From Xenorhabdus nematophila ATCC 19061 (GTDB taxonomy: Bacteria; Pseudomonadota; Gammaproteobacteria; Enterobacterales; Enterobacteriaceae), in assembly GCF_000252955.1 (NCBI RefSeq), contig NC_014228.1, positions 3,201,232 through 3,265,231 of the forward strand: DNA of 64,000 bases, read 5' to 3'. This document shows positions 20,862 through 30,713 of the stretch, piece after piece (position 1 is the first letter of the stretch; the number at the start of each line of letters is the position of its first letter). The position numbers and the translations under genes were made by a program. The notes beneath the pieces are model-generated. The model saw nothing but the letters and a program-made list of their open reading frames with translations, was not told the origin of the DNA and ran no database searches.

Positions 20862-21665
20862 TTAACGTTTCAGTGCTTCCGTTAATTCTTCACGCATTTC
20901 GGACAACATGTCTTTAACGATACGTGGGTTACCTGCAACGATATTGCCGGAATTGAGATAGTTGTGACCACCGACGAAATCGGTCACGATGCCCGCTGAT
21001 TCACGAACCAGCAATTCACCTCCCATGAAATCCCATGGTTTCAGGCCAATTTCGAAGTAACCATCTACACGTCCAGCCGCAACATACGCCAGATCCAGTG
21101 CCGCAGAACCCGTGCGACGGAAGTCCGCACAGCGCTCAAATAATTTACCCAGCACCTTCATGTAAGGGATAGTGTGTTGCTTGGCTTTGAATGGGAAGCC
21201 TGTTGCCAGAATCGTTCCATTCAGATCACGTGCATTGGCACCACGCAGACGATAACCATTCAACTGAGCACCTTGACCACGGGTTGCACTGAACAGTTCG
21301 TTACGCATTGGATCGTAAACCACAGCCACTTCAGTGCGGCCTTTAATGCGCACGGCAATAGAAACAGCAAAATGCGGGAGACGTTTAATAAAGTTGGTGG
21401 TGCCATCCAGTGGATCGATAACCCATTGGAAATCGTCTTCTTCACCTAAATGCTCACCGCTTTCTTCGGTGATAATCGTGTGTTTAGGATAAGATTTGCG
21501 AATAATGTCGATGATCAGCTTTTCGGCTTCACGGTCAACATTAGTGACGAAATCGTTACTGCCTTTTTGGCTTGCCTCTACGGCATCAGGGGTTTCGTAG
21601 CTCTTGGCAATGTAATTGCCGGCCTTACGCGCTGCGCGTATGGCGATGTTTAGCATCGGATGCAT
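20862..21665 (-). CDS. suhB: Inositol-1-monophosphatase SuhB
   Basis: Mg2+-dependent inositol monophosphatase that in E. coli also joins the rRNA antitermination complex with Nus factors. 267 residues, same as E. coli. Metal ligands are Glu67 (ITEESGE), Asp84 and Asp87 in WVIDPLDGTTNF, and the Asp in KPWDFMGGELLVRE. The start MHPMLNIAIRAARKAG matches. Divergent from trmJ, as in enterobacteria. Confidence 0.97.
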   Translation of the reverse strand: MHPMLNIAIRAARKAGNYIAKSYETPDAVEASQKGSNDFVTNVDREAEKLIIDIIRKSYPKHTIITEESGEHLGEEDDFQWVIDPLDGTTNFIKRLPHFAVSIAVRIKGRTEVAVVYDPMRNELFSATRGQGAQLNGYRLRGANARDLNGTILATGFPFKAKQHTIPYMKVLGKLFERCADFRRTGSAALDLAYVAAGRVDGYFEIGLKPWDFMGGELLVRESAGIVTDFVGGHNYLNSGNIVAGNPRIVKDMLSEMREELTEALKR

Positions 21666-21790
21666 GGGGTATCTTCCACCAGAATTTTAAAGAACGGGAA
21701 ACAAATCGGCGCGCAGTATAGCAGTATTTCGTCAAAATGACTAATGCTGTGTTAAGATATTCGGCTCTTATACCGAATTTAAAAGCCGCC

Positions 21791-22525
21791 ATGTTAGAGA
21801 ATATCCGCATTATCCTGGTAGAAACCTCCCATACGGGAAACATGGGGTCCGCCGCCAGAGCCATGAAAACAATGGGATTATCCAATCTGTATCTGGTGAA
21901 CCCGCTCGTTCAACCTGACTCTAACGCTATCGCACTTTCAGCCGGGGCGAGTGACGTCATTGGTAATGCAACGATTGTGAATACGTTGGATGAGGCATTG
22001 GCAGGGTGTGAATTGGTCATCGGAACCAGTGCCCGTTCCCGTACCCTTCCCTGGCCAATGGTTGAGCCACGTGAATGTGGTGAACGTTGTGTTAAAGCAT
22101 CCAATCACTCCCCGGTTGCAATTGTATTTGGCCGGGAACGTGTTGGCCTGACAAATGAAGAACTGCAAAAGTGTCATTATCACCTTTATATTCCGACCAA
22201 CCCGGAATATGGTTCTCTGAATCTGGCGATGGCTGTACAATTGGTCAGCTATGAAATTCGCATGGCATACCTTGCGTTTCAGGAAAAGTCAGAAAAAACC
22301 GTGTCTCCGGAGCATGAGACTGAATATCCACCCATTGAAGATATGGAGCGTTTTTACCAGCACTTTGAGCAGGTATTGAGTGAATCTGGTTTCATTCGCA
22401 AAGTGCATCCGGGGCAGATAATGAACAGGCTAAGACGCCTTTATACCCGTGCCCGGCCAGAAACGCAGGAGTTGAATATTTTGCGTGGTATACTGACTTC
22501 CATGGAAAAGTGGGCTAAAAAATAA
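21791..22525 (+). CDS. trmJ: tRNA (Cm32/Um32) methyltransferase TrmJ
   Basis: SPOUT-fold enzyme that 2'-O-methylates position 32 of several tRNAs using S-adenosylmethionine. The 244-residue chain from ATG 21791 ([20 protein letters not shown]) matches the E. coli start. An upstream in-frame ATG (21737) would add 18 non-homologous residues in the promoter region. The knot motifs [17 protein letters not shown] ([15 protein letters not shown]) and [14 protein letters not shown] are clear. It precedes iscR, but a separate IscR-controlled promoter lies between them. Confidence 0.95.
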   Translation: MLENIRIILVETSHTGNMGSAARAMKTMGLSNLYLVNPLVQPDSNAIALSAGASDVIGNATIVNTLDEALAGCELVIGTSARSRTLPWPMVEPRECGERCVKASNHSPVAIVFGRERVGLTNEELQKCHYHLYIPTNPEYGSLNLAMAVQLVSYEIRMAYLAFQEKSEKTVSPEHETEYPPIEDMERFYQHFEQVLSESGFIRKVHPGQIMNRLRRLYTRARPETQELNILRGILTSMEKWAKK

Positions 22526-22633
22526 TTTAAATACAGTAGGTTAACGTAGCGGGAAACAGTCAGGAATCTGTAGGTAGTCGTTAAAACCAGGTGAAAAACA
22601 AGCAAATAATAGTTGAGTGAATTAGTCGGTTAA

Positions 22634-22658
22634 ATAGTTGACTAAAATACTCAGGAAT
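22634..22658 (+). promoter_or_regulatory. IscR type 1 site / isc promoter
   Basis: The 25-bp stretch starting ATAGTTGACTAAAATACTC agrees with the IscR type 1 consensus ATASYYGACTRWWWYAGTCRRSTAT in its left half and closely resembles the E. coli iscR promoter site. It includes the TTGACT -35-like hexamer, so bound [2Fe-2S]-IscR would block polymerase. A second weaker TTGACTC motif at about 22667 may be another site. Confidence 0.7.
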
Positions 22659-22697
22659 GTCACAATTTGACTCATAATTCACCATGGAGTTTTTGTT

Positions 22698-23192
22698 ATG
22701 AGACTGACATCAAAAGGACGTTATGCGGTAACTGCCATGCTAGATGTGGCGTTGCATTCACAAGAAGGGCCGGTACCATTAGCCGACATTTCTGAGCGTC
22801 AGGGAATTTCACTTTCCTATCTTGAGCAGTTATTCTCCCGCCTACGTAAAAATGGTCTGGTTTCTAGCGTCCGTGGTCCGGGTGGCGGTTATTTGCTGGG
22901 CAGAGATGCCGGAAGGATTTTCGTTGCCGAAGTTATTTCAGCGGTTGATGAATCAGTTGATGCAACTCGTTGTCAGGGCAAGGAAGGTTGCCAGGGCGGT
23001 GATCGTTGTTTGACTCATGCTCTGTGGCGTGATTTGAGTGAACGCATTACCAGTTTTCTGGGTAGCATCAGCTTAGAAGAGTTAGTCAAGAACCAAGAAG
23101 TATTAGACGTGGCTGATCGTCAAGACAGCGATAAGCGCCGTACACCTAACGGCAGACCCCAAGAAACGATCAACGTTAACCTGCGCGCGTAA
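22698..23192 (+). CDS. iscR: Fe-S regulator IscR
   Basis: Rrf2-family repressor that holds a [2Fe-2S] cluster and controls the isc operon according to cluster demand. 164 residues. Winged helix at 1-65 ([30 protein letters not shown]) and cluster ligands Cys92, Cys98, Cys104 plus His107 in the [17 protein letters not shown] segment. First gene of iscRSUA-hscBA-fdx-iscX, with a GGAG ribosome site and an IscR site just upstream (autoregulation). Confidence 0.97.
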   Translation: MRLTSKGRYAVTAMLDVALHSQEGPVPLADISERQGISLSYLEQLFSRLRKNGLVSSVRGPGGGYLLGRDAGRIFVAEVISAVDESVDATRCQGKEGCQGGDRCLTHALWRDLSERITSFLGSISLEELVKNQEVLDVADRQDSDKRRTPNGRPQETINVNLRA

Positions 23193-23242
23193 TCTTGCGG
23201 CAAACAGAAGTATTAAAAGTGTCTTATCGGAGCATGTGAGCA

Positions 23243-24457
23243 ATGAAATTACCCATTTATTTGGACTATTCAGCAACAACACCAGTCGATCCGCGTGTTG
23301 CTGAAAAGATGATGAACTATCTGACAATGGACGGGATTTTTGGTAACCCGGCTTCCCGTTCTCACCGTTTTGGCTGGCAGGCTGAAGAGGCGGTTGATAT
23401 TGCGCGTAATCAAATTGCTGATTTAGTCGGAGCAGACCCGCGTGAAATCGTGTTTACTTCAGGTGCAACAGAATCAGATAACCTTGCTATTAAGGGTGCG
23501 GCAAAATTTTATCAGAAAAAAGGCAAGCACATTATTACCAGCAAGACTGAGCACAAAGCAGTTTTAGATACTTGTCGCCAGCTGGAGCGCGAAGGCTTTG
23601 AGATCACGTATCTTGCCCCGATGAACAATGGCATGATTGATCTGAAAGAGCTGGAAGCGATCATGCGTGAAGATACAATTCTGGTTTCTATCATGCACGT
23701 CAATAACGAAATCGGTATTGTTCAGGACATCGTGACGATTGGCGAAATGTGCCGCAGTCGTGGCATCGTTTTCCATGTCGATGCAACCCAAAGTGTGGGT
23801 AAACTGCCTATCGATCTCAGCAAAATGAAAGTTGACCTGATGTCCTTCTCTGCCCATAAACTTTATGGCCCGATGGGGATCGGTGCGCTGTATGTTCGCC
23901 GCAAACCCCGTATACGTATTGAAGCTCAGCAACATGGTGGCGGTCATGAGCGCGGTATGCGTTCAGGTACCTTACCTGTTCATCAGATTGTAGGTATGGG
24001 TGAAGCTTACCGTATCGCAAAAGAAGAGTTGGAATCAGAGGCAGAACGTCTGCATGGTTTGCGTCTGCGTTTGTGGCACGGTATCAAAGATATTGAAGAA
24101 GTTTACCTGAACGGTGATCTGGAAGTGGGAGCACCACACATTCTGAATGTCAGCTTCAACTATGTTGAAGGTGAATCATTGATGATGTCATTAAAAGATC
24201 TGGCAGTTTCTTCTGGCTCAGCATGTACTTCTGCGAGCTTAGAACCTTCTTATGTCCTGCGTGCATTGGGCATGAATGATGAACTGGCACACAGTTCTAT
24301 TCGTTTCTCTTTGGGGCGTTTTACCACAGCAGAAGAAATAGACTATGCAATCAAGTTGATTCATAACGCGATTGGTCACTTGCGCGATCTTTCCCCGTTA
24401 TGGGAAATGTTCAAGCAGGGTGTGGATATCAGCACCATCGAATGGTCCCATCATTAA
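23243..24457 (+). CDS. iscS: Cysteine desulfurase IscS
   Basis: PLP-dependent enzyme that takes sulfur from cysteine and gives it to IscU, ThiI, TusA and other acceptors. 404 residues, same as E. coli. PLP lysine is Lys206 (FSAHKLYGP) and the persulfide Cys328 sits in [13 protein letters not shown]. Second in the isc operon; 50-base gap after iscR, without a clear stem-loop. Confidence 0.98.
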   Translation: MKLPIYLDYSATTPVDPRVAEKMMNYLTMDGIFGNPASRSHRFGWQAEEAVDIARNQIADLVGADPREIVFTSGATESDNLAIKGAAKFYQKKGKHIITSKTEHKAVLDTCRQLEREGFEITYLAPMNNGMIDLKELEAIMREDTILVSIMHVNNEIGIVQDIVTIGEMCRSRGIVFHVDATQSVGKLPIDLSKMKVDLMSFSAHKLYGPMGIGALYVRRKPRIRIEAQQHGGGHERGMRSGTLPVHQIVGMGEAYRIAKEELESEAERLHGLRLRLWHGIKDIEEVYLNGDLEVGAPHILNVSFNYVEGESLMMSLKDLAVSSGSACTSASLEPSYVLRALGMNDELAHSSIRFSLGRFTTAEEIDYAIKLIHNAIGHLRDLSPLWEMFKQGVDISTIEWSHH

Positions 24458-24481
24458 TCAGACGGTTTCAGGAGTAACGAC

Positions 24482-24868
24482 ATGGCTTACAGCGATAAAG
24501 TAATTGATCACTATGAAAATCCACGTAATGTTGGTTCATTTGATAGTGAAGACCCTTCAGTTGGCAGTGGCATGGTAGGCGCACCCGCCTGTGGTGACGT
24601 CATGCGGCTGCAAATCAAAGTCAACAACGAAGGCATCATTGAAGATGCACGTTTCAAAACCTATGGCTGCGGCTCTGCGATTGCATCCAGCTCTCTGGTT
24701 ACAGAGTGGATGAAAGGTAAATCGTTGGAACAGGCTGAGGCAATTAAAAACACGCAGATTGCTGACGAGTTAGAACTGCCACCAGTGAAAATTCACTGTT
24801 CTATTTTGGCAGAAGATGCGATCAAAGCTGCTATTGCTGATTACAAGAGCAAGCGCCAAGCCAAGTAA
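24482..24868 (+). CDS. iscU: Fe-S scaffold protein IscU
   Basis: Scaffold on which [2Fe-2S] clusters are built from IscS sulfur. 128 residues. Ligands Cys37 (PACGDV), Cys63 (YGCGSA) and Cys106 (IHCSIL), with the HscA recognition motif LPPVK at 99-103 directly before Cys106. Between iscS (24-base gap) and iscA. A strong hairpin follows before iscA. Confidence 0.98.
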   Translation: MAYSDKVIDHYENPRNVGSFDSEDPSVGSGMVGAPACGDVMRLQIKVNNEGIIEDARFKTYGCGSAIASSSLVTEWMKGKSLEQAEAIKNTQIADELELPPVKIHCSILAEDAIKAAIADYKSKRQAK

Positions 24869-24900
24869 TTTTTTTCGCAAAAAGAATAGCAAATAATTCT

Positions 24901-24925
24901 GGTGGATATTGCTTCAATATCCACC
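24901..24925 (+). terminator. Intra-operon hairpin between iscU and iscA
   Basis: A perfect 11-bp stem with a three-base loop (GGTGGATATTG, CTT, CAATATCCACC), followed by TTTACTAGTTTT and 27 bases before the iscA ATG. It may be a partial terminator, an attenuator or an RNA-processing/stability element that makes iscA-hscBA expression differ from iscRSU. The structure is certain, the role is inference. Confidence 0.6.
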
Positions 24926-24952
24926 TTTACTAGTTTTAAAGTGAGGTGTTGT

Positions 24953-25276
24953 ATGTCAATTTCCCTGACAGAAAGTGCAGCCCAACGTATTGTAGCCTTC
25001 CTTGACAATCGGGGAAAAGGTGTCGGGTTGCGTTTGGGAGTGAGAACATCCGGCTGCTCAGGTATGGCATATGTGCTTGAATTTGCTGATGTAGTTAATG
25101 AAGAAGATCAGGTTTTCGAAGATAAGGGCGTGAAGGTTATCGTTGATGGTAAAAGTATCCTTTACCTTGATGGTACTGAGTTGGATTTCGTGAAAGAAGG
25201 CCTGAACGAAGGCTTTAAATTCAACAACCCCAACGTTTCCAGCGAATGCGGCTGTGGGGAAAGTTTCCACGTTTAA
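24953..25276 (+). CDS. iscA: A-type Fe-S carrier IscA
   Basis: A-type carrier that moves clusters from IscU to apo-targets. From the ATG giving [13 protein letters not shown] (after GAGG) it has 107 residues, as in E. coli. An upstream ATG would add 17 residues that overlap the hairpin, so it is rejected. Conserved Cys35 (TSGCSG) and the C-terminal pair Cys99/Cys101 (CGCGESF) are present. Confidence 0.97.
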   Translation: MSISLTESAAQRIVAFLDNRGKGVGLRLGVRTSGCSGMAYVLEFADVVNEEDQVFEDKGVKVIVDGKSILYLDGTELDFVKEGLNEGFKFNNPNVSSECGCGESFHV

Positions 25277-25291
25277 CCCCATTTTTGACTC

Positions 25292-25325
25292 CGCACTTTG
25301 CGAAACTACGTACTTTGTGAAACCA
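25292..25325 (+). repeat. Tandem 17-bp duplication between iscA and hscB
   Basis: Units CGCACTTTGCGAAACTA (25292-25308) and CGTACTTTGTGAAACCA (25309-25325), 14 of 17 identical, directly upstream of the hscB ribosome site. Confidence 0.8.
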
Positions 25326-25335
25326 AGAGTAACTT

Positions 25336-25857
25336 ATGGACTATTTTACTTTATTTGGGCTGCCTGCGCGTTATGCGCTCGATCGTGAACTGTTGGCAAC
25401 CCGTTATCAAGAATTGCAACGTCAGTTTCACCCTGATCGTTTTGCCAACCAGCCAGAACGTGAAAAAACCCTGGCACTTCAGCAAGCCACAACTATCAAC
25501 ACTGGCTATCAGACGCTGAAACATCCCCTGAAGCGCGCAGAATATATGTTGTCTCAGCAAGGGTTCGATCTGTCCAATGAGCAGCATACGATGCAGGATA
25601 CCGCTTTCCTGATGCAACAGTTGGAATTGCGTGAAGAGCTTGATGCCATTGAGCACAGTTCAGATACAGAAGCCGTCCTGTCTGGCTTTTCATCTCGCCT
25701 GAATAAAATGATTAAAACGCGTCGTGAGCAGATGGAACAGCAGTTGGATGCTGCCGAATGGTTAATTGCCGCCGATACAGTCCGTAAATTACGCTTTTTA
25801 GATAAATTGCAACAGCAGGTTGAACAACTTGAAGAGCGGCTGCTGGGTGATTTTTAG
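25336..25857 (+). CDS. hscB: Co-chaperone HscB
   Basis: J-domain co-chaperone that delivers IscU to HscA and stimulates its ATPase. 173 residues: J domain at 1-75 with the HPD motif at 32-34 (FHPDRF), then a helical C-terminal IscU-binding domain. Part of the isc operon. The gaps on both sides hold short tandem duplications. Confidence 0.97.
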   Translation: MDYFTLFGLPARYALDRELLATRYQELQRQFHPDRFANQPEREKTLALQQATTINTGYQTLKHPLKRAEYMLSQQGFDLSNEQHTMQDTAFLMQQLELREELDAIEHSSDTEAVLSGFSSRLNKMIKTRREQMEQQLDAAEWLIAADTVRKLRFLDKLQQQVEQLEERLLGDF

Positions 25858-25886
25858 CTAAATAGCATGAGTTAGCGTCGCTTTTG

Positions 25887-25931
25887 GCTGAATGGATTTC
25901 AGCTGAATAAGTTTCGGCTGAATAGATTTAA
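25887..25931 (+). repeat. Tandem 15-bp triplication between hscB and hscA
   Basis: Three adjacent units GCTGAATGGATTTCA, GCTGAATAAGTTTCG and GCTGAATAGATTTAA, ending just before the AGAGG ribosome site of hscA. They lengthen the hscB-hscA gap to 84 bases. Confidence 0.8.
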
Positions 25932-25941
25932 AGAGGCACAC

Positions 25942-27789
25942 ATGGCTTTATTACAAATCAGCGAACCTGGTTTATCTGCCGCACCGCACCAGCGTCGTCT
26001 GGCGGCGGGAATTGATCTTGGTACAACTCACTCTCTGGTTGCTGTTGTCCGCAGTGGTCAGACAGAAACTTTGGCGGATAGTGAAAACCGTCACTTGCTT
26101 CCTTCCGTTGTGCAATATCGCAAAGAAGACATTCAAGTTGGCTGGCAGGCACGTCAGCAGGCTGCATCAGATCCCGTCAATACCGTAAGTTCAGTCAAGC
26201 GCATGATGGGGCGCTCTTTGGCTGATATTCAGAAGCGTTATCCCAATCTGCCATACCAGTTTCAGGCGAGTGAAAACGGCTTGCCGTTGATCAATACCGC
26301 CGCGGGTTTAGTGGATCCTATTCAGGTTTCTTCTGACATATTGAAATCGTTAGCACAACGGGCAGAAAAAACCTTGGATGGCAAACTCGATGGGGTTGTT
26401 ATCACGGTTCCTGCCTATTTTGATGATGCCCAGCGTCAGGGCACTAAAGATGCCGCGCGTCTGGCGGGACTGCATGTTTTGCGTCTTTTGAATGAACCGA
26501 CTGCGGCGGCGATTGCTTATGGTCTTGATTCCGGTCAGGAAGGTGTTATTGCCGTTTATGATCTTGGCGGGGGAACTTTTGATGTCTCCATCCTGCGTCT
26601 CAGCCGGGGCGTATTTGAAGTACTGGCGACGGGTGGAGATACTGCGCTGGGTGGTGATGATTTTGACTTGCTGTTGGCGAATTGGATACGTGAGCAGGCT
26701 GGCATTAGCGATAACGACCACAGGTTGCAGCGTCAGTTGCTGGATATTGCGACTCAAACCAAAATTGTCTTAAGTGAGGCGGATAGCGCAGAAATCTGCT
26801 TTGCGGATTGGCAAGGCAGGATAACTCGTAACGAATTCAATGAATTGATTACCTCGTTGGTCAAACGCACACTACTTTCTTGCCGTCGAGCGTTGAAAGA
26901 TGCAGGTGTTACGGCGGATGAAGTTTTACAGGTTGTCATGGTTGGCGGTTCAACACGAGTGCCATTGGTACGCAACATGGTGGGTGAATTTTTTGACCGT
27001 GAGCCTTTGACTTCTATCGATCCCGACAGAGTCGTCGCGATTGGTGCCGCCATTCAGGCCGATATTCTGGTCGGTAACAAACCTGACAGTGAAATGCTGC
27101 TACTGGATGTCATCCCGTTGTCGCTGGGCCTGGAAACGATGGGTGGGTTGGTTGAGAAAGTCATCCCACGCAATACCACGATCCCTGTGGCAAGAGCGCA
27201 AGAATTCACCACGTTTAAAGATGGTCAAAGTGCCATGAGCATACACGTTGTACAAGGTGAAAGAGAACTGGTCAATGATTGCCGTTCGCTGGCGCGTTTC
27301 ACATTGCGGGGAATTCCTCCATTGGCGGCTGGCGGGGCACATATTCGCGTGACTTTTCAGGTTGATGCGGATGGCTTGTTGAGTGTTAGCGCCCTGGAAA
27401 AATCCACGGGCATTGAATCATCCATTCAGGTGAAACCTTCTTATGGTTTATCAGATGAAGAAATTGCCAGGATGCTTAAAGATTCCATGACGAATGCGCA
27501 GGAAGATATTCAGGTCCGTAAATTGGCTGAACAAAAAGTAGAAGCGGCTCGGGTGCTGGAAAGCTTAACGGGTGCACTGGAAAAAGATGCTGATTTATTG
27601 AGTCAAGAAGAACAGGTTGCCATTGATGCTGCCGTGCAAGCATTAATTGAAAGTGTTCAGGGAACATCCCCTGATGCGATTGAAAGTGCAATTAAACAAT
27701 TGGACAAACAAACGCAGGAATTTGCCGCGCGCCGAATGGATACATCAATCCGCCGGGCTTTGGCGGGTCACTCTGTGGATGAGATTTAA
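25942..27789 (+). CDS. hscA: Hsp70-type chaperone HscA
   Basis: Specialised Hsp70 that promotes cluster release from IscU. 615 residues: actin-like ATPase domain with [12 protein letters not shown] near 23-34, [36 protein letters not shown] and [10 protein letters not shown]; then a substrate-binding beta domain and helical lid. It lacks the long C-terminal tail of DnaK, as expected for HscA. Two bases separate its stop from fdx. Confidence 0.97.
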   Translation: MALLQISEPGLSAAPHQRRLAAGIDLGTTHSLVAVVRSGQTETLADSENRHLLPSVVQYRKEDIQVGWQARQQAASDPVNTVSSVKRMMGRSLADIQKRYPNLPYQFQASENGLPLINTAAGLVDPIQVSSDILKSLAQRAEKTLDGKLDGVVITVPAYFDDAQRQGTKDAARLAGLHVLRLLNEPTAAAIAYGLDSGQEGVIAVYDLGGGTFDVSILRLSRGVFEVLATGGDTALGGDDFDLLLANWIREQAGISDNDHRLQRQLLDIATQTKIVLSEADSAEICFADWQGRITRNEFNELITSLVKRTLLSCRRALKDAGVTADEVLQVVMVGGSTRVPLVRNMVGEFFDREPLTSIDPDRVVAIGAAIQADILVGNKPDSEMLLLDVIPLSLGLETMGGLVEKVIPRNTTIPVARAQEFTTFKDGQSAMSIHVVQGERELVNDCRSLARFTLRGIPPLAAGGAHIRVTFQVDADGLLSVSALEKSTGIESSIQVKPSYGLSDEEIARMLKDSMTNAQEDIQVRKLAEQKVEAARVLESLTGALEKDADLLSQEEQVAIDAAVQALIESVQGTSPDAIESAIKQLDKQTQEFAARRMDTSIRRALAGHSVDEI

Positions 27790-27791
27790 TT

Positions 27792-28127
27792 ATGCCTAAA
27801 ATTGTATTTTTACCTCATAATGAACTTTGCCCTGAAGGTGCTGTATTGGACGCGCAGGAAGGCGAATCAATTCTGGATGTTGCACTGCGCAACGGTATTG
27901 AAATTGAACATGCTTGTGAAAAGTCTTGTGCATGCACCACTTGTCACTGCATTGTCAGAGAAGGGTTTGACTCATTGGGGGAAAGCTCTGAGCTGGAAGA
28001 TGATATGCTGGATAAAGCATGGGGGCTGGAGCCTGAAAGTCGTTTGAGTTGCCAGGCCAAGGTGACTGATGAGGATTTGGTGATTGAGATCCCCAAATAC
28101 ACCATTAACCATGCGCGCGAGCACTGA
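27792..28127 (+). CDS. fdx: [2Fe-2S] ferredoxin Fdx
   Basis: Adrenodoxin-type ferredoxin that supplies electrons for cluster assembly on IscU. 111 residues; ligands Cys42, Cys48, Cys51 in the [13 protein letters not shown] stretch and Cys87 in SRLSCQA. Starts two bases after hscA, so tightly coupled. Confidence 0.97.
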   Translation: MPKIVFLPHNELCPEGAVLDAQEGESILDVALRNGIEIEHACEKSCACTTCHCIVREGFDSLGESSELEDDMLDKAWGLEPESRLSCQAKVTDEDLVIEIPKYTINHAREH

Positions 28128-28140
28128 CGGAGAACGGAAA

Positions 28141-28335
28141 ATGAAATGGTCTGACAGTCGTGATATTGGCGAAGCGCTGTATGATAAATTTCCGGATTTG
28201 GACCCAAAAACAGTGCGTTTCACCGACATGCACGAATGGGTTTGTCAACTGGATGGTTTTGATGATGATCCACAGAAATCCAACGAAAAAATTTTGGAAG
28301 CTATCTTACTGATATGGCTTGATGAATATGAGTAG
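28141..28335 (+). CDS. iscX: Fe-S assembly protein IscX
   Basis: Small acidic protein that binds iron and IscS and tunes cluster formation. 64 residues from the ATG giving [15 protein letters not shown], which follows GGAG; an ATG 19 codons upstream overlaps fdx and is not homologous. Family core [15 protein letters not shown] and a [16 protein letters not shown] segment are present. Last gene of the isc operon before a terminator. Confidence 0.95.
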   Translation: MKWSDSRDIGEALYDKFPDLDPKTVRFTDMHEWVCQLDGFDDDPQKSNEKILEAILLIWLDEYE

Positions 28336-28411
28336 TGTGAAATTTGCGCAAAGTAAAAAATGCGCAAATTCACTGATTCTTGTTCAATAGCTTGGCAGAG
28401 TCTGTATTTAA

Positions 28412-28441
28412 TGAAAAACTGGCAATTGCCAGTTTTTTTAT
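28412..28441 (+). terminator. Terminator of the isc operon
   Basis: Stem AAAACTGGC / GCCAGTTTT with an AATT loop and a run of seven T. A second 9-bp stem (ATTTGCGCA / TGCGCAAAT) lies upstream at about 28342-28371 and may act with it. Confidence 0.85.
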
Positions 28442-28517
28442 ATTAATACCCCTCACTGTGTAACTAAAACGGTGAGGTATATGACACAGTCGACAATAAA
28501 ATAAGAAGTGAGAAAAA

Positions 28518-29813
28518 ATGACAAAGCAAATCATGCCAATAACACTGTCTTATGAGCCAGCTGACGCTTGCTGGGGTGAAAAAGCACTCATCAGTTCCTG
28601 TGAACAAGGGATCACCATCCATCTGGAAGGCAATGGAAAGTTAGGCGCAATCCAGCGCGCTGGACGAAAGATTGATGGGCAGGGAATTCGCAATGTTGCT
28701 CTCGTAGGCGAAGGCTGGGATTTGGAAAAAAGTTGGTCGTTCTGGCTGGGTTTTCGTTCACCAAAGGGAATGCGTGCAATTGAGTGGCCTCAGTTGCCTG
28801 TCGCGGAAAAGCAAGAACTGGAAAGAAGAATCAAATTTATTGATTGGGTACGCGATACCATCAACCTTCCGGCTGAAGATTTAGGGCCAGAGCAACTTGC
28901 CCAGCGTGCCATTGACTTATTGAACGATGTCGCAGGTGATGCCGTTACTTATAGGATTATCAAAGGGCATGATTTGCGTGAACAGGGTTATATGGGTGTA
29001 CATACTGTCGGTCGTGGTTCTTCCCGTGATCCTGTTTTTCTGACATTGGATTTCAACCCGGCACAAGATGCTAAAGCGCCTGTTTTTGCTTGTCTGGTCG
29101 GTAAAGGCATTACTTTTGATTCCGGCGGATACAGCATCAAGCCTTCCAATTTTATGGATTCCATGAAATCAGATATGGGAGGTTCTGCAACGTTAACAGG
29201 TGCATTGGCTTTGGCAATCAGCCGTGGTTTGAAGCACCGAGTCAAACTGTTCCTGTGCATTGCAGACAATATGGTCAGCAGCAATGCCTTCAAATTGGGT
29301 GACATCATCAACTACCGCAATGGTAAAACGGTTGAAGTGATGAACACAGATGCGGAAGGGCGTCTGGTTCTGGCTGATGGTTTGATTGAGGCCAGTGCAG
29401 AAAAAGCACAATTTATCATTGATGCCGCAACGTTGACCGGAGCCGCAAAAATCGCCGTCGGAAACGATTACCATTCTGTTCTCAGCTTTGATGATCAATT
29501 GGTCTCTGAGTTACTGGCTGCGGCTGATAGTGAAAACGAATTATTCTGGCGCTTACCATTGGCCGAATTCCATCGCAGCCAATTGCCCTCCAATTTCGCT
29601 GATTTAAATAATATTGCATCACCTTCACACTCAGCAGGTGCAAGTACGGCAGCGGCATTCTTGTCTCACTTTGTAGAAAACTACAAAAAAGGTTGGGTAC
29701 ATATTGACTGTTCAGCAACATATCGTAAATCGTCTGTTGAACAATGGGCAGCGGGCGCAACAGGGTATGGTGTGCGTACTATTGCGAACCTATTGCTGGC
29801 CAAAGCGGAATGA
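28518..29813 (+). CDS. pepB: Peptidase B (leucyl aminopeptidase family M17)
   Basis: Cytosolic two-metal aminopeptidase that degrades Cys-Gly and other small peptides. 431 residues, close to E. coli PepB (427). The C-terminal catalytic domain shows [23 protein letters not shown], the M17 signature [12 protein letters not shown], and GAAKIAVGN. It keeps its place after iscX but has its own upstream terminator and therefore promoter. Confidence 0.95.
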   Translation: MTKQIMPITLSYEPADACWGEKALISSCEQGITIHLEGNGKLGAIQRAGRKIDGQGIRNVALVGEGWDLEKSWSFWLGFRSPKGMRAIEWPQLPVAEKQELERRIKFIDWVRDTINLPAEDLGPEQLAQRAIDLLNDVAGDAVTYRIIKGHDLREQGYMGVHTVGRGSSRDPVFLTLDFNPAQDAKAPVFACLVGKGITFDSGGYSIKPSNFMDSMKSDMGGSATLTGALALAISRGLKHRVKLFLCIADNMVSSNAFKLGDIINYRNGKTVEVMNTDAEGRLVLADGLIEASAEKAQFIIDAATLTGAAKIAVGNDYHSVLSFDDQLVSELLAAADSENELFWRLPLAEFHRSQLPSNFADLNNIASPSHSAGASTAAAFLSHFVENYKKGWVHIDCSATYRKSSVEQWAAGATGYGVRTIANLLLAKAE

Positions 29814-29855
29814 ATGGCAAAACAATAAGCATTGGTGCCTTTAAATGATTTGTTT

Positions 29856-29890
29856 CATAGCCTCTCTTATGAGGGGCTATGTTTCACTTT
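29856..29890 (+). terminator. Terminator after pepB
   Basis: Stem CATAGCCTCTC / GAGGGGCTATG (one T-G pair) with a TTAT loop and a T-rich tail, 42 bases past pepB. Confidence 0.7.
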
Positions 29891-29936
29891 TCAACATACT
29901 TAATTTCAATTCAAGCAGCATTATTCGGAGATTTTC

Positions 29937-30365
29937 ATGAGTTTGACAAATGGGTCCGCCGCTACCGAAATAGAGGTTCCCAGCGGAAGCCGAATTACTC
30001 TCAGCCAACCAGAAGAACAACCCGTCCGGCTTATTGAGGCGTTGATTGATTTATTCAAGCAGCATAAACCTATTCGGCGAGCGTTTATGATCATGGCTCA
30101 TGATAAAAATGTGGATGGAAAACCCAACTTATTGATTGGCCTGGAACTCAGTGAAGTGACTGTAGAAAATGAAATCAATTTAATGATCCAACAAGCGGGT
30201 GAACTGGCCTGTGAGTACCTTGATGAAGATGATTCAGTAGATTTTTGTTTGCTTGATAAAAAAGAAGGGGGCATCAGTCATTATCTGATTCAGCACACTC
30301 AACCTTTCTACCAGCGAAAATTAGGTAGTTGGCTGCGGGATACTATTCCTGTTATTAATCAATAA
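29937..30365 (+). CDS. SseB C-terminal-domain protein (half-length SseB)
   Basis: Matches only the C-terminal half of enterobacterial SseB (enhanced serine sensitivity protein, about 258 residues in E. coli): FKQHKPIRRAFMIM, PNLLIGLEL, GISHYLIQHTQPFY and the WLRD end. 142 residues. It has its own GGAG ribosome site seven bases before ATG. There is no trace of the N-terminal SseB domain between pepB and here, so the shortening looks old and clean rather than a recent frameshift. It keeps the position sseB has in E. coli. Function of SseB is not established. Confidence 0.85.
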   Translation: MSLTNGSAATEIEVPSGSRITLSQPEEQPVRLIEALIDLFKQHKPIRRAFMIMAHDKNVDGKPNLLIGLELSEVTVENEINLMIQQAGELACEYLDEDDSVDFCLLDKKEGGISHYLIQHTQPFYQRKLGSWLRDTIPVINQ

Positions 30366-30713
30366 AAATCAATCTTTCTACCCGCTCAAATAACGTGTAA
30401 TGATCAATTTTGCCCTATGAAATTCCTGTAACCTGCTTGCAATAAATTAATCAACATTGCGATAAGTATCGAAAATTTAAAAAAACATGGGGCAAAAGTA
30501 CTGAGTGGGTTTTATTCTGGATGAAAATTTCGTTATTTTTTCTGCGCTTTAGTCATGCGAAATAGCAAGTATCATAATTACCTGTAATGGATTTGCATAA
30601 GAATATGGCAAAGAAAGGGCAACACTTGTTCTCTTCGTTATATTTTGATTCCCACATCATATGAATATCCATAAAAAATAATATTCCGGGCTATCCGGTA
30701 AACAATAAGGGTT
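30366..30713. other. Intergenic region before yfhM, no gene seen
   Basis: About 350 AT-rich bases. It presumably carries the yfhM promoter, since the sseB-like gene ends just before it. I see no ORF with coding character, RNA gene or clear repeat. Confidence 0.5.

Noticed and set aside
28342..28371. Stem ATTTGCGCA/TGCGCAAAT after iscX considered as an operator
   Set aside because: Close to the stop codon and followed by a second strong terminator; more likely part of transcript termination.
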